A stretch of 64,000 nt of DNA from DAXETY01 sp051155755 (GCA_051155755.1 DAXETY010000030.1:28557-92556); one strand, 5' to 3'. Shown: positions 34,638 to 44,992, numbered from the stretch's first letter. Translations and numbers: made by a program. Notes: generated from the letters alone by a model not told the origin.

Positions 34638-36719
34638 ATGATCGATCAAAACAAAGTTCGGAACATCGGGATCAGCGCTCACATCGACTCGGGCAAGACC
34701 ACGCTCACCGAACGAATTCTTTTTTACACCAATCGGATTCACGCCATTCACGACGTGAAAGGCAAGGACGGCATCGGCGCCACCATGGACTCCATGGAGC
34801 TGGAAAAAGAGCGGGGCATTACCATTGCCTCGGCTGCCACCTTTTGCCAATGGAAAGGCCACGAGATCAACATTATCGACACGCCCGGTCACGTGGACTT
34901 CACCATCGAGGTGGAGCGTTCCCTGCGCGTGCTCGACAGTGCCGTGCTGGTTTTGTGCGCCGTCGGTGGGGTGCAGTCGCAATCGATCACCGTCGACCAG
35001 CAGATGCGCCGTTATAACGTGCCATTTATCGCTTTTATCAACAAATGTGATCGCAGCGGGGCCAATCCCGATCGGGTGATCCGGCAGCTCAACGAAAAAC
35101 TCGGCCACAATGCGGTGGCCATGCAGGTTCCCATCGGGCTTGAGGCGGATCACAAAGGGGTCGTGGACCTGGTGCGGATGAAGGCATATTACTTCGACGG
35201 ACCCAACGGCGGTACCGTCCGCGAAGAAGATATTCCGGAAGAGCTAGAAGAACTGGCTGCCGAAAAACGGGAACTTCTGATCGATGCCGCCGCCATGTTC
35301 TCCGATGAGCTGACCGAAGCCGCATTGGAAGACAGCGTTTCTGAACAACTGTTGGTTCGAGTGCTGCGCGAGGCCACCGTCAAACGACAGATCGTTCCGG
35401 TGTTCATGGGTTCGGCCTACAAAAACAAGGGCGTGCAGCCACTGCTGGATGCCGTCAACGGCTATTTGCCCTGTCCAACCGAGGTCACCAACGAGGCCAT
35501 GGATGTGGAAGATGCCGAGGCGCCGGTGGTTTTGGATTCCGATCCCCAAAAACCGCTGGTGGCACTGGCCTTCAAGCTGGAAGACGGACCCTACGGGCAA
35601 CTCACTTATTTTCGCGTCTACCAGGGCACTCTTGCCAAGGGTGCGACCGTTATCAATGTTCGCAACGGCAACAAGCTTAAGATCGGCCGGTTGGTTCGCA
35701 TGCATGCCAACCAGATGGAAGAGATCGAAAGCATTCCGGCCGGTTTCATCGGTGCGCTCTTCGGCATCGAGTGTGCGTCCGGAGACACCTTCGTCAGCCC
35801 GGGCCTTAACCTGACCATGACCTCGATGTACGTACCCGAACCGGTGATCTCCCTGGCCATCGCCCCGAAAGACAACAAGTCTCAGATCAACATGTCCAAG
35901 GCCCTGAATCGATTCACCAAGGAAGATCCCACTTTCCGCACCTACGTGAACGAAGAAACCGGCGACACGATTATCGAGGGAATGGGTGAGTTGCACCTGG
36001 AAGTTTACGTCGAAAGAATGAAACGCGAATACAAGGCCGAAGTGGAAACCGGCCAGCCACAGGTGGCCTACCGCGAAACCATCACCCGACGGGCGGAATT
36101 CAATTATATCCACAAAAAACAGACCGGCGGTGCCGGACAGTTCGGACGGGTGGCCGGATGGATCGAACCGGTACCGGATGAAGAATTCGTCTTTGAAAAT
36201 CAGGTCACCGGCGGCGCGATTCCAACCCAGTTCATTCCTGCCTGCGAAAAAGGCTTTCGGCAATGCCTGGCCAAGGGACCCAAGATGGAGTTTCCGGTCA
36301 CCGGAATTAAAGTGGTTCTCAACGACGGGGCCTCCCACGCGGTGGATTCCTCGGAAATGGCATTTATGGCCGCCGCCCGCGGCGCTTTTCGCGCGGTCTA
36401 TCCGAAGGCCAATCCGGTCATCAATGAACCGATCATGAAAGTGGTGGTCGAAACGCCCACCGAATTTCAGGGCTCCGTGATGGGCTCTTTGAACCAACGC
36501 CGGGGAATGATCGTCGGCTGCCAGGACGAAGGCGTTCAGTGTGTCGTCGAAGCGCAGGTCCCGCTGGCTGAAATGTTCGGCTACTCCACCGCCCTGCGGT
36601 CCCTGACCCAGGGAAAAGCCCAGTTCACGATGGAGTTTTCGTCCTACAAACAAGTGCCCCAGAGCATCACCGAAGAACTGGCCAAAAAAGCGGCGGAATC
36701 GAAGCAACGGGTGGCCTGA
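34638..36719 (+). CDS. fusA: Translation elongation factor G
   Basis: 693 residues, standard EF-G length. G1 AHIDSGKTTL, the switch motif ERGITIASA, G3 DTPGHVDF and G4 NKCDRSG are intact, followed by domain II, the domain IV region and the C-terminal domain. It translocates tRNA and mRNA on the ribosome with GTP hydrolysis. The ATG at 34638 follows GAAGGAAG. It is not in an S12-S7-EF-G operon, so it may be one of two EF-G paralogues; G1 has AHIDSGKTT, where most housekeeping copies have AHIDAGKTT. Confidence 0.93.
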   Translation: MIDQNKVRNIGISAHIDSGKTTLTERILFYTNRIHAIHDVKGKDGIGATMDSMELEKERGITIASAATFCQWKGHEINIIDTPGHVDFTIEVERSLRVLDSAVLVLCAVGGVQSQSITVDQQMRRYNVPFIAFINKCDRSGANPDRVIRQLNEKLGHNAVAMQVPIGLEADHKGVVDLVRMKAYYFDGPNGGTVREEDIPEELEELAAEKRELLIDAAAMFSDELTEAALEDSVSEQLLVRVLREATVKRQIVPVFMGSAYKNKGVQPLLDAVNGYLPCPTEVTNEAMDVEDAEAPVVLDSDPQKPLVALAFKLEDGPYGQLTYFRVYQGTLAKGATVINVRNGNKLKIGRLVRMHANQMEEIESIPAGFIGALFGIECASGDTFVSPGLNLTMTSMYVPEPVISLAIAPKDNKSQINMSKALNRFTKEDPTFRTYVNEETGDTIIEGMGELHLEVYVERMKREYKAEVETGQPQVAYRETITRRAEFNYIHKKQTGGAGQFGRVAGWIEPVPDEEFVFENQVTGGAIPTQFIPACEKGFRQCLAKGPKMEFPVTGIKVVLNDGASHAVDSSEMAFMAAARGAFRAVYPKANPVINEPIMKVVVETPTEFQGSVMGSLNQRRGMIVGCQDEGVQCVVEAQVPLAEMFGYSTALRSLTQGKAQFTMEFSSYKQVPQSITEELAKKAAESKQRVA

Positions 36720-37020
36720 GCATAATCCCCGGCCAACGGATGATTCGCGGCGGGCGGCATCGACCCGCCATCCTTTGGAAATGTCCTGCAGAGCGTCCGT
36801 CCGTCTTGCAGACATCGGCAGTGCGCTGTATATGAAAGTTTACAAAGACACCGGCGAAATCGATCGGGACGGTCTTGCCACAACGCTGGCCCGCAACGGT
36901 TCAGTGGATGTCTCGGCAAAATTCGGGCCGAATTCGACCTCCCAATCAGGGTCTCGAAACCGTCGCTCCATGAAGGCAAAGCCGGCAAGAATTTTTTTCC
37001 TGCGCAAAAGGAATCTGAAA

Positions 37021-37728
37021 ATGTTGAAAAAAGATTTGATTCTTCGTAATCCGCTTAGCATTCTGCAACGGGAAGGACACACCGACACCCTGGCCGCAGG
37101 GAATTTCGGCGCCGTCCTGGCCCGTGCCGGTGTGGGAAAAACCGCGTTGCTGGTGCAGATCTCCCTGAACAGTCTGCTGGAAGGGAAAAATGTGCTTCAC
37201 ATCAGCCTGACCGAGCCGGTCCAGAAGGTGAGCCTCTGGTACGATGAAGTCTTCTCCCATATTTCCCGCCAGTACAACATCCAACAATCTGCGGAACTCT
37301 GGCAATCGCTGCTCCCGCATCGGTTCATTATGACGTTCCGGGTTGAAGGTTTCAGCGTCCCCAAGCTGGAAGAACGCCTCACTGATTTAACGGAGCAAAA
37401 CATCTTTTCACCCCACATGCTGATTATCGACGGTTTGCCCTTCGAGGACAGCGGAGTCCGGGATCTGTTGACGGCGTTAAAATCCATGGCGTTGCGACGG
37501 GGCGTCCACGTCTGGTTCACCGTCCGGACCCATCGCGAAGATCCGCCCGTTGAAGGTGAACTGCCGCGCCCGCTCTCGGATATAAGCGAACTCTTCGATG
37601 CATTTATAAAGCTCCAACCCGTGGGGGGGAAAATTCATATCCGCGCCCTGACCGGATCGGAAGAAACCAGGGAAAAATCGCGACTGCAGCTCGATCCTGA
37701 AACCCTGCTGATCGTCGACGCGCATTGA
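37021..37728 (+). CDS. KaiC/RecA-like P-loop ATPase, single domain
   Basis: 235 residues. Walker A is ARAGVGKTALLVQ near residue 38 and a Walker B-like strand is HMLIIDGLPFED near 140. The fold pattern resembles a single KaiC or RecA-type ATPase domain. The start at 37021 gives a protein beginning MLKKDLILRNPLSIL; the frame is open upstream to 36775 but that part lacks similarity. No partner gene identifies its role. Confidence 0.7.
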   Translation: MLKKDLILRNPLSILQREGHTDTLAAGNFGAVLARAGVGKTALLVQISLNSLLEGKNVLHISLTEPVQKVSLWYDEVFSHISRQYNIQQSAELWQSLLPHRFIMTFRVEGFSVPKLEERLTDLTEQNIFSPHMLIIDGLPFEDSGVRDLLTALKSMALRRGVHVWFTVRTHREDPPVEGELPRPLSDISELFDAFIKLQPVGGKIHIRALTGSEETREKSRLQLDPETLLIVDAH

Positions 37729-37925
37729 TCCGCCTTTTTCACCGCAGCCGATCTGCCGCGACAACCCATTGACATTCCCCGGTAATTGATTCTATAAATT
37801 AAGGTCGATCGACGAAGTCCCAGCGGAGCGGTACCGTCGCAAAGACATTTCGGACATCGTTGCGTTGACGCGCGTCCATCACCGTTTCGTGGACGGCACG
37901 AACGCCTGGTGCTCATCGGATCGAA

Positions 37926-38055
37926 GTCAACAGCCACCCGCGAAGCGGGTGGCTTGAATATTCTTGCTGCGGCACTTGCCGCTCGCAAGAAAAGACAGAA
38001 GCACCCTTGTGCTTCGACGTTGAACTTGCAGTCGCACCCGGTTTGGGCAAGAATC
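37926..38055 (+). repeat. Hairpin repeat family, copy B (longest, three hairpins)
   Basis: About 130 bp with three hairpins: CCACCCGCGAAGCGGGTGG, TTCTTGC...GCAAGAA with an inner GCGGCA/TGCCGC stem, and GAAGCACCCTTGTGCTTC, followed by TTGAACTTGCAGTCGCACCCGG-type tail. It lies upstream of the PAS-LuxR gene and creates a false N-terminal extension of that frame. The layout resembles palindrome-rich ends of IS200/IS605-type elements. Confidence 0.75.
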
Positions 38056-38069
38056 GAGGACATATCCAG

Positions 38070-38972
38070 ATGCCGCCCCAAAAAAAGAAATCCGCCGATC
38101 CCACACCGGTCACCACCGGATGTTATGACCGAACCATTTTCGATTCTCTTTCGGCCCATATCGCCATTCTGGACAAAAACGGCGTGATCCTCGATACCAA
38201 CCGCGCCTGGAGCACCTTCGGCCAGGCAAACGACGTCGCCGGCAATCCGGCCATGATCCGGGTCAATTATCTGCAGGTCTGCGATGCGGCCGCAGCCGAC
38301 CCGGAATCCGGTGAAGTTTCGCGTCGCGCCGCACAGGGAATTCGCGCGGTGATCGGGGGAAAATTCGAAGAGTTCGCCATGGACTACCCCTGCCACTCGC
38401 CCACCGAAAAGATGTGGTTTTACATGCGCGCCACCCGGGTCGACGGGCCGGGGCCTTACCGGGTGGTGATCAGCCATGAAAACATTACCCCTTTGAAACA
38501 GGCCGAAGAAACCATTCGGGAGCGGGAAGGCGAGCTGGAATTGAAAACCCAGAGCCTGGAAGAAGCCAATACCGCTTTGAAAGTCCTTTTGAAGCAGCGC
38601 GAAATGGACAAACGGGACCTGGAGGAAAAGGTGGTGGCCAATGTCCGTCAGCTGGTCACGCCCTATCTGGAAAAAATCGCGTCCACCCGGCTGGACGCCC
38701 GTCAGAAAGCGTTTCTGGATATTATCGCCGGGCATCTCAACGACATCATCTCTCCGTTTCTACATCGCCTTTCGGCCATGCACCTGCACCTGACGCCCCA
38801 GGAAATCCAGGTGGCCACACTGGTAAAAGCCGGTCGCACAACCAAGGAGATATCGGACATCCTCAGTATTTCCACCAACGCCGTCGATTTCCATCGCAAA
38901 AACATCCGCAGAAAATTCGGATTGAAAAATCAAAAAACCAACCTGCGTTCCTTCCTGATGTCCCTTTCCTGA
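38070..38972 (+). CDS. PAS-LuxR-type transcriptional regulator
   Basis: 300 residues. A PAS domain covers about residues 20-145 (LSAHIAILDKNGVILDTNRAW, VVISHENITPLKQAEETI). A coiled-coil linker follows, then a LuxR/GerE helix-turn-helix near 230-295 (LTPQEIQVATLVKAGRTTKEISDILSISTNAVDFHRKNIRRKFG). There is no receiver domain. The start at 38070 is the first ATG after the upstream hairpin repeat. It probably regulates transcription in response to a ligand or redox signal sensed by PAS. Confidence 0.87.
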   Translation: MPPQKKKSADPTPVTTGCYDRTIFDSLSAHIAILDKNGVILDTNRAWSTFGQANDVAGNPAMIRVNYLQVCDAAAADPESGEVSRRAAQGIRAVIGGKFEEFAMDYPCHSPTEKMWFYMRATRVDGPGPYRVVISHENITPLKQAEETIREREGELELKTQSLEEANTALKVLLKQREMDKRDLEEKVVANVRQLVTPYLEKIASTRLDARQKAFLDIIAGHLNDIISPFLHRLSAMHLHLTPQEIQVATLVKAGRTTKEISDILSISTNAVDFHRKNIRRKFGLKNQKTNLRSFLMSLS

Positions 38973-39418
<446 letters not shown>

Positions 39419-40627
39419 ATGGAGAAGATCAATACCGAAGCTTTAGCGAATATTCATTTCCACTTACGCTACCGGGATCATCATGCCGTTCATCGGCAAA
39501 TTTTTTATGCGCGGCGGGTGAATTTCTGGCGTGATTTGCTGCCGCAAAAACTGACCGAACCGCTGATGGGTCGTTCCAACGGCGAATCTGTCACGGTGGA
39601 TTTTTCCCCGGGCGAAGCGGTGTCCGCCTACGATGAACGCCGGCGATTCGAATTGCGCCCCGCTCAGTTCACTGGATTCGCGCCTTCGGGGTATTCGGTG
39701 CATCTGCGGGAGGGACGCTACTATCCCGGGGGCCTTCTGCGCGGCGTGGCCGGTGTGTTTCCGCAGAATGTCGAACCGTTCCGATGTACCCGGATCGAAG
39801 ATCGCAGATTCGTCGCGGAATTCAATCACCCGCTGTCCACGCGCACCTTGCAGGTCTCGGCCATCGTCGATCGTGTGATTCCAAAAATCACCGAGCGGGG
39901 CGGTACCAGCATCGACTGGATGGAGACCGTCACCGACGGACCCGGTATGCAAAGCCGTGTCAACGGCACCCGCACCGACTTTTTCTCCGAGAACGCCTTC
40001 GCTCGTGGAGACGCAAGACCGGATACCGAATTTTACCGGACCCCGCGATTCGTCAACCACATCGATCGACGCGCATCCGAGACCATCCGGAATCTATACG
40101 GCGATTTGATACCGGCCGGGGCCGAGGTACTCGACTTGATGAGCAGCTGGGTTTCCCATTTGCCGAACGAGCCTGCGCCGGCTTCGGTGACCGGTTTGGG
40201 GCTGAACCGCGCGGAACTGGACGCAAACGAACGTCTGTCGCACCGGGTGGTGCACGATCTGAATGCCGACCCGAAACTGCCGTTCGAAGACGGTCGCTTC
40301 GATGCCGTCATCTGCACGGTTTCCATCGAATATCTGATCCGGCCTCTGGCGGTGTTCCAGGAGGTGGCCCGCATCCTGAAACCGGGCGGCATCTTTGTCG
40401 TGACCTACTCCAATCGGTGGTTTCCGAGCAAGACGATCCGACTGTGGACCGAACTGCTCGAATTCGAGCGCACCGGCCTGGTCATGGAGTATTTCCTGGA
40501 TTCGGGTCGATTCGACGGGTTGGAAACCATCGCCGTCCGGGGGTACCCCCGCCCGGTGGATGACAAATATTTTCCGGAAATGCGGCTGTCCGACCCGGTT
40601 TACGCCGTTTGGGGATATCGCAACTGA
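39419..40627 (+). CDS. SAM-dependent methyltransferase with unassigned N-terminal domain
   Basis: 402 residues. The C-terminal half is a class I methyltransferase: VLDLMSSWVSHLP is motif I in a non-glycine form, VHDLNADPKLPFEDGRFDAVICTVSIEYL covers motifs II-IV, and LKPGGIFVVTYSNRWFP is motif V/VI. The N-terminal 190 residues (SVTVDFSPGEAVSAYDE, FPQNVEPFRCTRI) are beta-rich and have an FKBP-like look, but the family is uncertain. Motif I lacks the usual GxGxG, as in some methyltransferase 11 members. Confidence 0.75.
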   Translation: MEKINTEALANIHFHLRYRDHHAVHRQIFYARRVNFWRDLLPQKLTEPLMGRSNGESVTVDFSPGEAVSAYDERRRFELRPAQFTGFAPSGYSVHLREGRYYPGGLLRGVAGVFPQNVEPFRCTRIEDRRFVAEFNHPLSTRTLQVSAIVDRVIPKITERGGTSIDWMETVTDGPGMQSRVNGTRTDFFSENAFARGDARPDTEFYRTPRFVNHIDRRASETIRNLYGDLIPAGAEVLDLMSSWVSHLPNEPAPASVTGLGLNRAELDANERLSHRVVHDLNADPKLPFEDGRFDAVICTVSIEYLIRPLAVFQEVARILKPGGIFVVTYSNRWFPSKTIRLWTELLEFERTGLVMEYFLDSGRFDGLETIAVRGYPRPVDDKYFPEMRLSDPVYAVWGYRN

Positions 40628-40646
40628 AACCACCGGGTCATCCGGA

Positions 40647-40709
40647 AGACAGAAGCACTTTTGTGCTTCGATGTTGAACTTGCAGTAGCACCCGGTTTAG
40701 GCAACAATC
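40647..40709 (+). repeat. Hairpin repeat family, copy C (partial)
   Basis: Contains GAAGCACTTTTGTGCTTC and the tail TTGAACTTGCAGTAGCACCC, equal to the last half of copy B. The first two hairpins are absent. It lies directly before the FMN-binding protein gene. Confidence 0.7.
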
Positions 40710-40729
40710 AACCGAAAGGAGCCGATTGG

Positions 40730-41125
40730 ATGAAACTGAAACAGTATTTTGAAAATCAAAAAGGTACCGGCGTGTTGGCCACCGCAGACAGTGAAGGCCG
40801 GGTGGATGCAGCCCTGTACGCGCGCCCCCACTTCATGGAAGACGGGACACTCGCATTTATCGCCCGGGACCGGCTTACCCATCACAACCTGCAATCAAAC
40901 CCCCATGCCGCCTACTTGTTCGTCGAAGACGGCCGCGGGTACAAGGGCAAGCGACTGTTTTTAAAAAAGGTGGGGGAAGAAAAAGAAACCGAACGACTTT
41001 ACGAGCTAAAGCGGCGTGAGTACGTCACCGATGCAAATACCGAGGAAGACCCCAAATACCTCATGTTTTTTTCACTGGAGAAAGTTCTCTCTCTTGTCGG
41101 GGGACAGGAAGAGCCGATCGAGTAA
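40730..41125 (+). CDS. Pyridoxamine 5'-phosphate oxidase-like (FMN split-barrel) protein
   Basis: 131 residues. ATADSEGRVDAALYARPHFMEDGTLAFIARD and NPHAAYLFVEDG are typical of the PNPOx-like FMN-binding split barrel. The ATG at 40730 is chosen because AAAGGAG lies 9 nt upstream; the longer frame starts inside a repeat. Likely a flavin-dependent reductase of unknown substrate. Confidence 0.82.
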   Translation: MKLKQYFENQKGTGVLATADSEGRVDAALYARPHFMEDGTLAFIARDRLTHHNLQSNPHAAYLFVEDGRGYKGKRLFLKKVGEEKETERLYELKRREYVTDANTEEDPKYLMFFSLEKVLSLVGGQEEPIE

Positions 41126-41440
41126 ATCGCCGGATGCATTGAAACCGCGCCGAGTTGCACGCTGACGTTGGCCCTGCCGTGCGATCCGATTGAGGGTACT
41201 CGGGCTGCATCGCCTCCCCTCCCGCCAATGGAGGAACCGAGCATACTTCGTTCCTTCAGGTCCCCAGCGGTGCAGCTCCGGGTACCCGATTTTTGAGTCG
41301 ATCCGTGACGGACTTTGCAAACAGGTTATTCAAAACCCTGCAGCTGACCGGCCGTTTGAGGCTGGGAAAAACATCCCCGCTGACGGGCGCGCACGTATAT
41401 CAGCATTCGCCCCGGCTTCGGGTGGAGAATTGAAAATCCG
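41126..41440. other. Intergenic, nothing recognised
   Basis: 315 bp between the FMN protein and the transporter gene. No gene, repeat or clear promoter was seen. Confidence 0.5.
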
Positions 41441-42901
41441 ATGACCTCTGTCAAGGTACCGCTGGTCACCAAAATTGCCTACGCCGCCCCTGCCTTCGCC
41501 CTGGCCGTGGTGGGCATCCCGGTGTATGTCTACATCCCGAAATTCTACACCGATGTCGTCGGCGTCAATATCGCGGCACTGGGGTTCCTGCTCTTCGGCG
41601 TTCGCATCTTCGACGCGATCACCGATCCCGCCTTCGGGTATATTTCCGACCGGACCCGCAGCCGTTTCGGCCGCCGGCGCCCATATCTGGCCGCAGGTTC
41701 GGTGCTGGTTGCAGCGACCCTGTTCATGCTGTTTTACCCGCCCCGGGGATCGGCCCACTTCGAGACCATCTGGTTTGCCGTCAGCATCTATGCCCTGTTT
41801 CTGTTTTGGACGGCCGTGGTGGTTCCCTATGAGTCCCTGGGCCCCGAGATTACCTTTGATTATGATGAACGCACCTCCCTGTTCGGCATGCGGGACGGCT
41901 TTCTGATTGCCGGTACCATGGCGGCGGCGGCCTCACCGGCGCTGGTTCGCTGGATCTTCGGACTCGATGAATCGCCCGCCGGTGAACGGGCCACCTTCTT
42001 CTGGATCGCCGTGATCTATGCACCCCTGGTGATCGGAACCTGCTGGTGGTGTGCCATTGCCGTAGGGGAGACGGCACAAGAGCTTCGCAGCGGTTCGACC
42101 CGGTTGCTGCAGGGCTTGAAGCAGGCCCTCGGAAACCGTCCGTTTGTCATCCTGCTGATCTCGTTTACCATCAGTTCCATCGGCAACAACCTGCCGGCCA
42201 CCCTGATCCTTTACTATGTCGAGTACGTGCTGCGTTCGGATTTGGCCGAAGCGTTCCTGCTGCTGTATTTTGTCACCGGCATCCTGTTTTTGCCGGCCTG
42301 GGTGAAACTGGCCCGCCGCATCGGCAAAAAAAAGACCTGGCTGGGCGCCATGGCAATCAATACCGGTGCCTTTACCGGTGTGTTCTTCCTTGGACCCGGC
42401 GATGCGGCCGTCTACGGCATTCTGGTGTTCTTGTCAGGAATCGGTTTCGGGGCGACCCTGGCCCTGCCCTCGGCCATCCAGGCCGATGTGATTGACTACG
42501 ACGAACTGCACAGCGGTGTGCGCCGCGAGGGGCAATACATCGGACTGTGGTCCATCGCCAAAAAGCTGGCCGCAGCGGTGGGGGTCGGCGCCGCACTTGC
42601 CATCCTGGGGCTGTCCGGCTACCAGCCGAAGGTGGAACAGTCCGGGACGGTGGTTTTCTCCTTGCGCGTCCTGTATGCCGGCATACCGTCGCTCTGCAAC
42701 CTGATCGGCTTCCTGGTGGTATTGGCCTATCCCATCGACGGGGAAACGCACCGGCAGATTCGCACGGCCATCGAACGCAGAAAACGCGGCGAGGTCGTTG
42801 CCGACCCGCTGCATCCCGAGCGGACCATCCCTGCATCGGGGACGGATGACATCAATCCCGGAGAAACAAAGCTGGTTTGCGGTGACGCCTGTCAGGCCTA
42901 A
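41441..42901 (+). CDS. GPH-family (MFS) sugar:cation symporter
   Basis: 486 residues with about 12 hydrophobic segments. FDAITDPAFGYISDRTRSRFGRRRPYL between segments 2 and 3 is the glycoside-pentoside-hexuronide family signature (D-P-x-x-G-x-x-x-D-R/T). It transports a glycoside or another organic solute with Na+ or H+; some GPH-type proteins near lipid genes may move lipid-related substrates. It lies 118 bp before the DUF1295 gene. Confidence 0.85.
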   Translation: MTSVKVPLVTKIAYAAPAFALAVVGIPVYVYIPKFYTDVVGVNIAALGFLLFGVRIFDAITDPAFGYISDRTRSRFGRRRPYLAAGSVLVAATLFMLFYPPRGSAHFETIWFAVSIYALFLFWTAVVVPYESLGPEITFDYDERTSLFGMRDGFLIAGTMAAAASPALVRWIFGLDESPAGERATFFWIAVIYAPLVIGTCWWCAIAVGETAQELRSGSTRLLQGLKQALGNRPFVILLISFTISSIGNNLPATLILYYVEYVLRSDLAEAFLLLYFVTGILFLPAWVKLARRIGKKKTWLGAMAINTGAFTGVFFLGPGDAAVYGILVFLSGIGFGATLALPSAIQADVIDYDELHSGVRREGQYIGLWSIAKKLAAAVGVGAALAILGLSGYQPKVEQSGTVVFSLRVLYAGIPSLCNLIGFLVVLAYPIDGETHRQIRTAIERRKRGEVVADPLHPERTIPASGTDDINPGETKLVCGDACQA

Positions 42902-43019
42902 AAAAAGGGGGCTGAAAGCTCAAGGCTCAAAGCTGAAAGCTGACAAAATTTCCATGTATTTGCTTATGCTTAGCCCTTGCCAGAGTGCATGATCGGCAGT
43001 CAAAAAAATGGCGTAACCA

Positions 43020-43811
43020 ATGGAATCAATCATCATACTTTTTGGAATCAACCTGGCCGCGGTGGCGGCCATGATGGTCATCGGCTGGCTCATCAGCCTG
43101 ATCTACCGCAATGTTACGGTTGTCGACAGCCTGTGGGGACTGGGATTCGTTCTGGTCGCCTGGATCTCCTTCGGCCTGACCGAGGGTTACCTGGTGCGCA
43201 AACTTCTGCTTTGCGCGCTGACCACGGCATGGGGATTGCGCCTGTCGGTCTATCTGACCCTGAGAAACATCGGCAAAGGCGAAGATCCCCGCTACGGTTC
43301 CTGGCGCAAAGAGTACGGTGAACGATTCTGGATCGTCAGCCTGTTTAACGTGTTTCTGATCCAGGCGCTGGTTTTATGGGTCATCGCCGTGACCGTTCAA
43401 TTCGGACAGACTGCCCAACAGCCGGCGCACCTGACGCTGTTCGATGTCGCCGGGATCGTGGTCTGGCTGACCGGTTTCGTTTTCGAGACCACGGCCGACT
43501 GGCAGATGGCTCGATTCAAATCCAATCCGTCCAACCGGGGCAAAGTCCTGGACAGCGGTCTGTGGGCCTACAGCCGCCATCCGAATTATTTCGGAGAGAT
43601 GCTGATCTGGTGGGGCCTCTTTCTCATCACCCTTTCGGTGCCGGGGGGCATCTGGACCATCGTCAGCCCGGTCCTCATCACCCTGGTGCTGCTGAAGGTC
43701 ACCGGCGTCGCATTGACGGAAAAAACCATCCTGGAAAAACGCCCCGAATATCGGGAATACATCCGGAAAACCAGTGCATTTGTGCCCTGGTTTCCCAGGG
43801 AGAATCACTGA
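43020..43811 (+). CDS. DUF1295 (steroid 5-alpha-reductase-like) membrane protein
   Basis: 263 residues with about six membrane segments. SLWGLGFVLVAWI, the cytosolic NIGKGEDPRYGSWRKEYG loop, and the C-terminal LWAYSRHPNYFGEMLIWWG motif are diagnostic of DUF1295 and the wider isoprenylcysteine methyltransferase/steroid reductase superfamily. The stop overlaps the start of the next gene (TGATG), suggesting translational coupling. It often accompanies CFA-synthase homologues and could act on lipid double bonds. Confidence 0.87.
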   Translation: MESIIILFGINLAAVAAMMVIGWLISLIYRNVTVVDSLWGLGFVLVAWISFGLTEGYLVRKLLLCALTTAWGLRLSVYLTLRNIGKGEDPRYGSWRKEYGERFWIVSLFNVFLIQALVLWVIAVTVQFGQTAQQPAHLTLFDVAGIVVWLTGFVFETTADWQMARFKSNPSNRGKVLDSGLWAYSRHPNYFGEMLIWWGLFLITLSVPGGIWTIVSPVLITLVLLKVTGVALTEKTILEKRPEYREYIRKTSAFVPWFPRENH

Positions 43812-44845
43812 TGGCAACATTCATCGAACTGGCCGAACGCGGCATCCTGCCGGATGCAATGATCCGACTGGGTATCCGTTTCCTGGACCGCAAACGGTTG
43901 CGGGAAGAAGCCCGTGAAAATCAGGGCACCGGCCGCGTGGATTTCCTGCAGCAAATGGAAAAAAGTCCGATCGCGCTGGACACCCGGGCGGCCAACGAAC
44001 AGCATTACGAAGTGCCGCCGGATTTCTTTACCCACGTGCTGGGCCGTCACTTGAAGTACAGCGGCTGCTACTGGCCCGAAGGCTGTCGATCCCTGGACGA
44101 GGCGGAAGCCCACATGCTGGCGCTGACCTGCGAACGGGCCGAATTGAATGACGGCATGGATATTCTGGAGCTCGGCTGCGGTTGGGGTTCCCTGTCGCTC
44201 TGGATGGCCCGGGCCTATCCGAACAGCCGCATCGTATCGGTGTCCAATTCCGGCCCCCAGGGAGAATTCATCCGTGCCCGCAGCCGGGAAAGGGGTCTGA
44301 AGAACCTGGAAGTGATCACGGCCGACATGAATCATTTTGAAACCGACCGCCGTTTCGACCGCGTGGTGTCGGTGGAGATGTTCGAGCACATGCGCAACTG
44401 GAAGCAGCTTCTGCAGAATATCAACCGCTGGCTCAAGCCCGCGGGCAAGCTCTTTGTGCACGTGTTCAGCCATCACAAGTATTTCTATCCGTTTGAAGTT
44501 CTGGGCGACGACAACTGGATGGGCCGTTATTTCTTTACCGGGGGCATCATGCCCTCCGACGACCTGATCTACCGCTTCCAGGAAGACCTGGTCGTGGAAG
44601 AACACTGGCAGGTGGACGGTACGCACTACGGTAAAACCGCCGAAGCCTGGCTTGCGAATCTGGACCGAAATCGTTCTACGATCGCACCGATTCTGGAGAA
44701 TGTATACGGCAAGAAGGACGCCGAACGCTGGTTTCAGCGCTGGCGCATGTTTTTCATGGCATGTGCCGAACTATGGAACTTCGACCAGGGCCGCCAGTGG
44801 ATCGTGTCCCATTATCGCCTGAAAAAGCGGGCGGACACCCCATAA
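43811..44845 (+). CDS. Cyclopropane-fatty-acid-synthase-like methyltransferase
   Basis: 344 residues. ANEQHYEVPPDFFTHVLGRHLKYSGCYWPEG is the substrate/CFA N-terminal region, and LELGCGWGSLSLWMA is SAM motif I. It is shorter than the CFA synthase at 46421 and closer to the UfaA/SAM-dependent type. With the overlapping DUF1295 gene it may modify unsaturated acyl chains. The product is inferred only by family. Confidence 0.85.
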   Translation: MATFIELAERGILPDAMIRLGIRFLDRKRLREEARENQGTGRVDFLQQMEKSPIALDTRAANEQHYEVPPDFFTHVLGRHLKYSGCYWPEGCRSLDEAEAHMLALTCERAELNDGMDILELGCGWGSLSLWMARAYPNSRIVSVSNSGPQGEFIRARSRERGLKNLEVITADMNHFETDRRFDRVVSVEMFEHMRNWKQLLQNINRWLKPAGKLFVHVFSHHKYFYPFEVLGDDNWMGRYFFTGGIMPSDDLIYRFQEDLVVEEHWQVDGTHYGKTAEAWLANLDRNRSTIAPILENVYGKKDAERWFQRWRMFFMACAELWNFDQGRQWIVSHYRLKKRADTP

Positions 44846-44881
44846 CGCCGAAAACAACACGAGAATGGCCACCGCCTTAGA

Positions 44882-44992
44882 AGTCAACAGCCAACCGCGA
44901 AGCGGGTGTCTTGAATGTTCTTGCCAGCGGGAAAATTGCCGCTGTTAAGAAAGGACAGCCGCACGGTTGTGCTTGGATGTTGAACTTGTTAG
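44882..44992 (+). repeat. Hairpin repeat family, copy D (degenerate)
   Basis: About 110 bp similar to copy B: GTCAACAGCCAACCGCGAAG, a remnant of the second hairpin, and GGACAGCCGCACGGTTGTGC, then TTGAACTTG. Several mismatches break the stems. It ends where the next repeat begins. Confidence 0.7.

Noticed and set aside
36775..37020. Upstream start for the KaiC-like ATPase
   Set aside because: The upstream 82 codons show no family similarity; the ATG at 37021 gives a normal N-terminus.
38007..38069. N-terminal extension of the PAS-LuxR protein beginning at 38007
   Set aside because: The extension is translated from the hairpin repeat; the same peptide beginning appears before the FMN protein at 40661 from another repeat copy.
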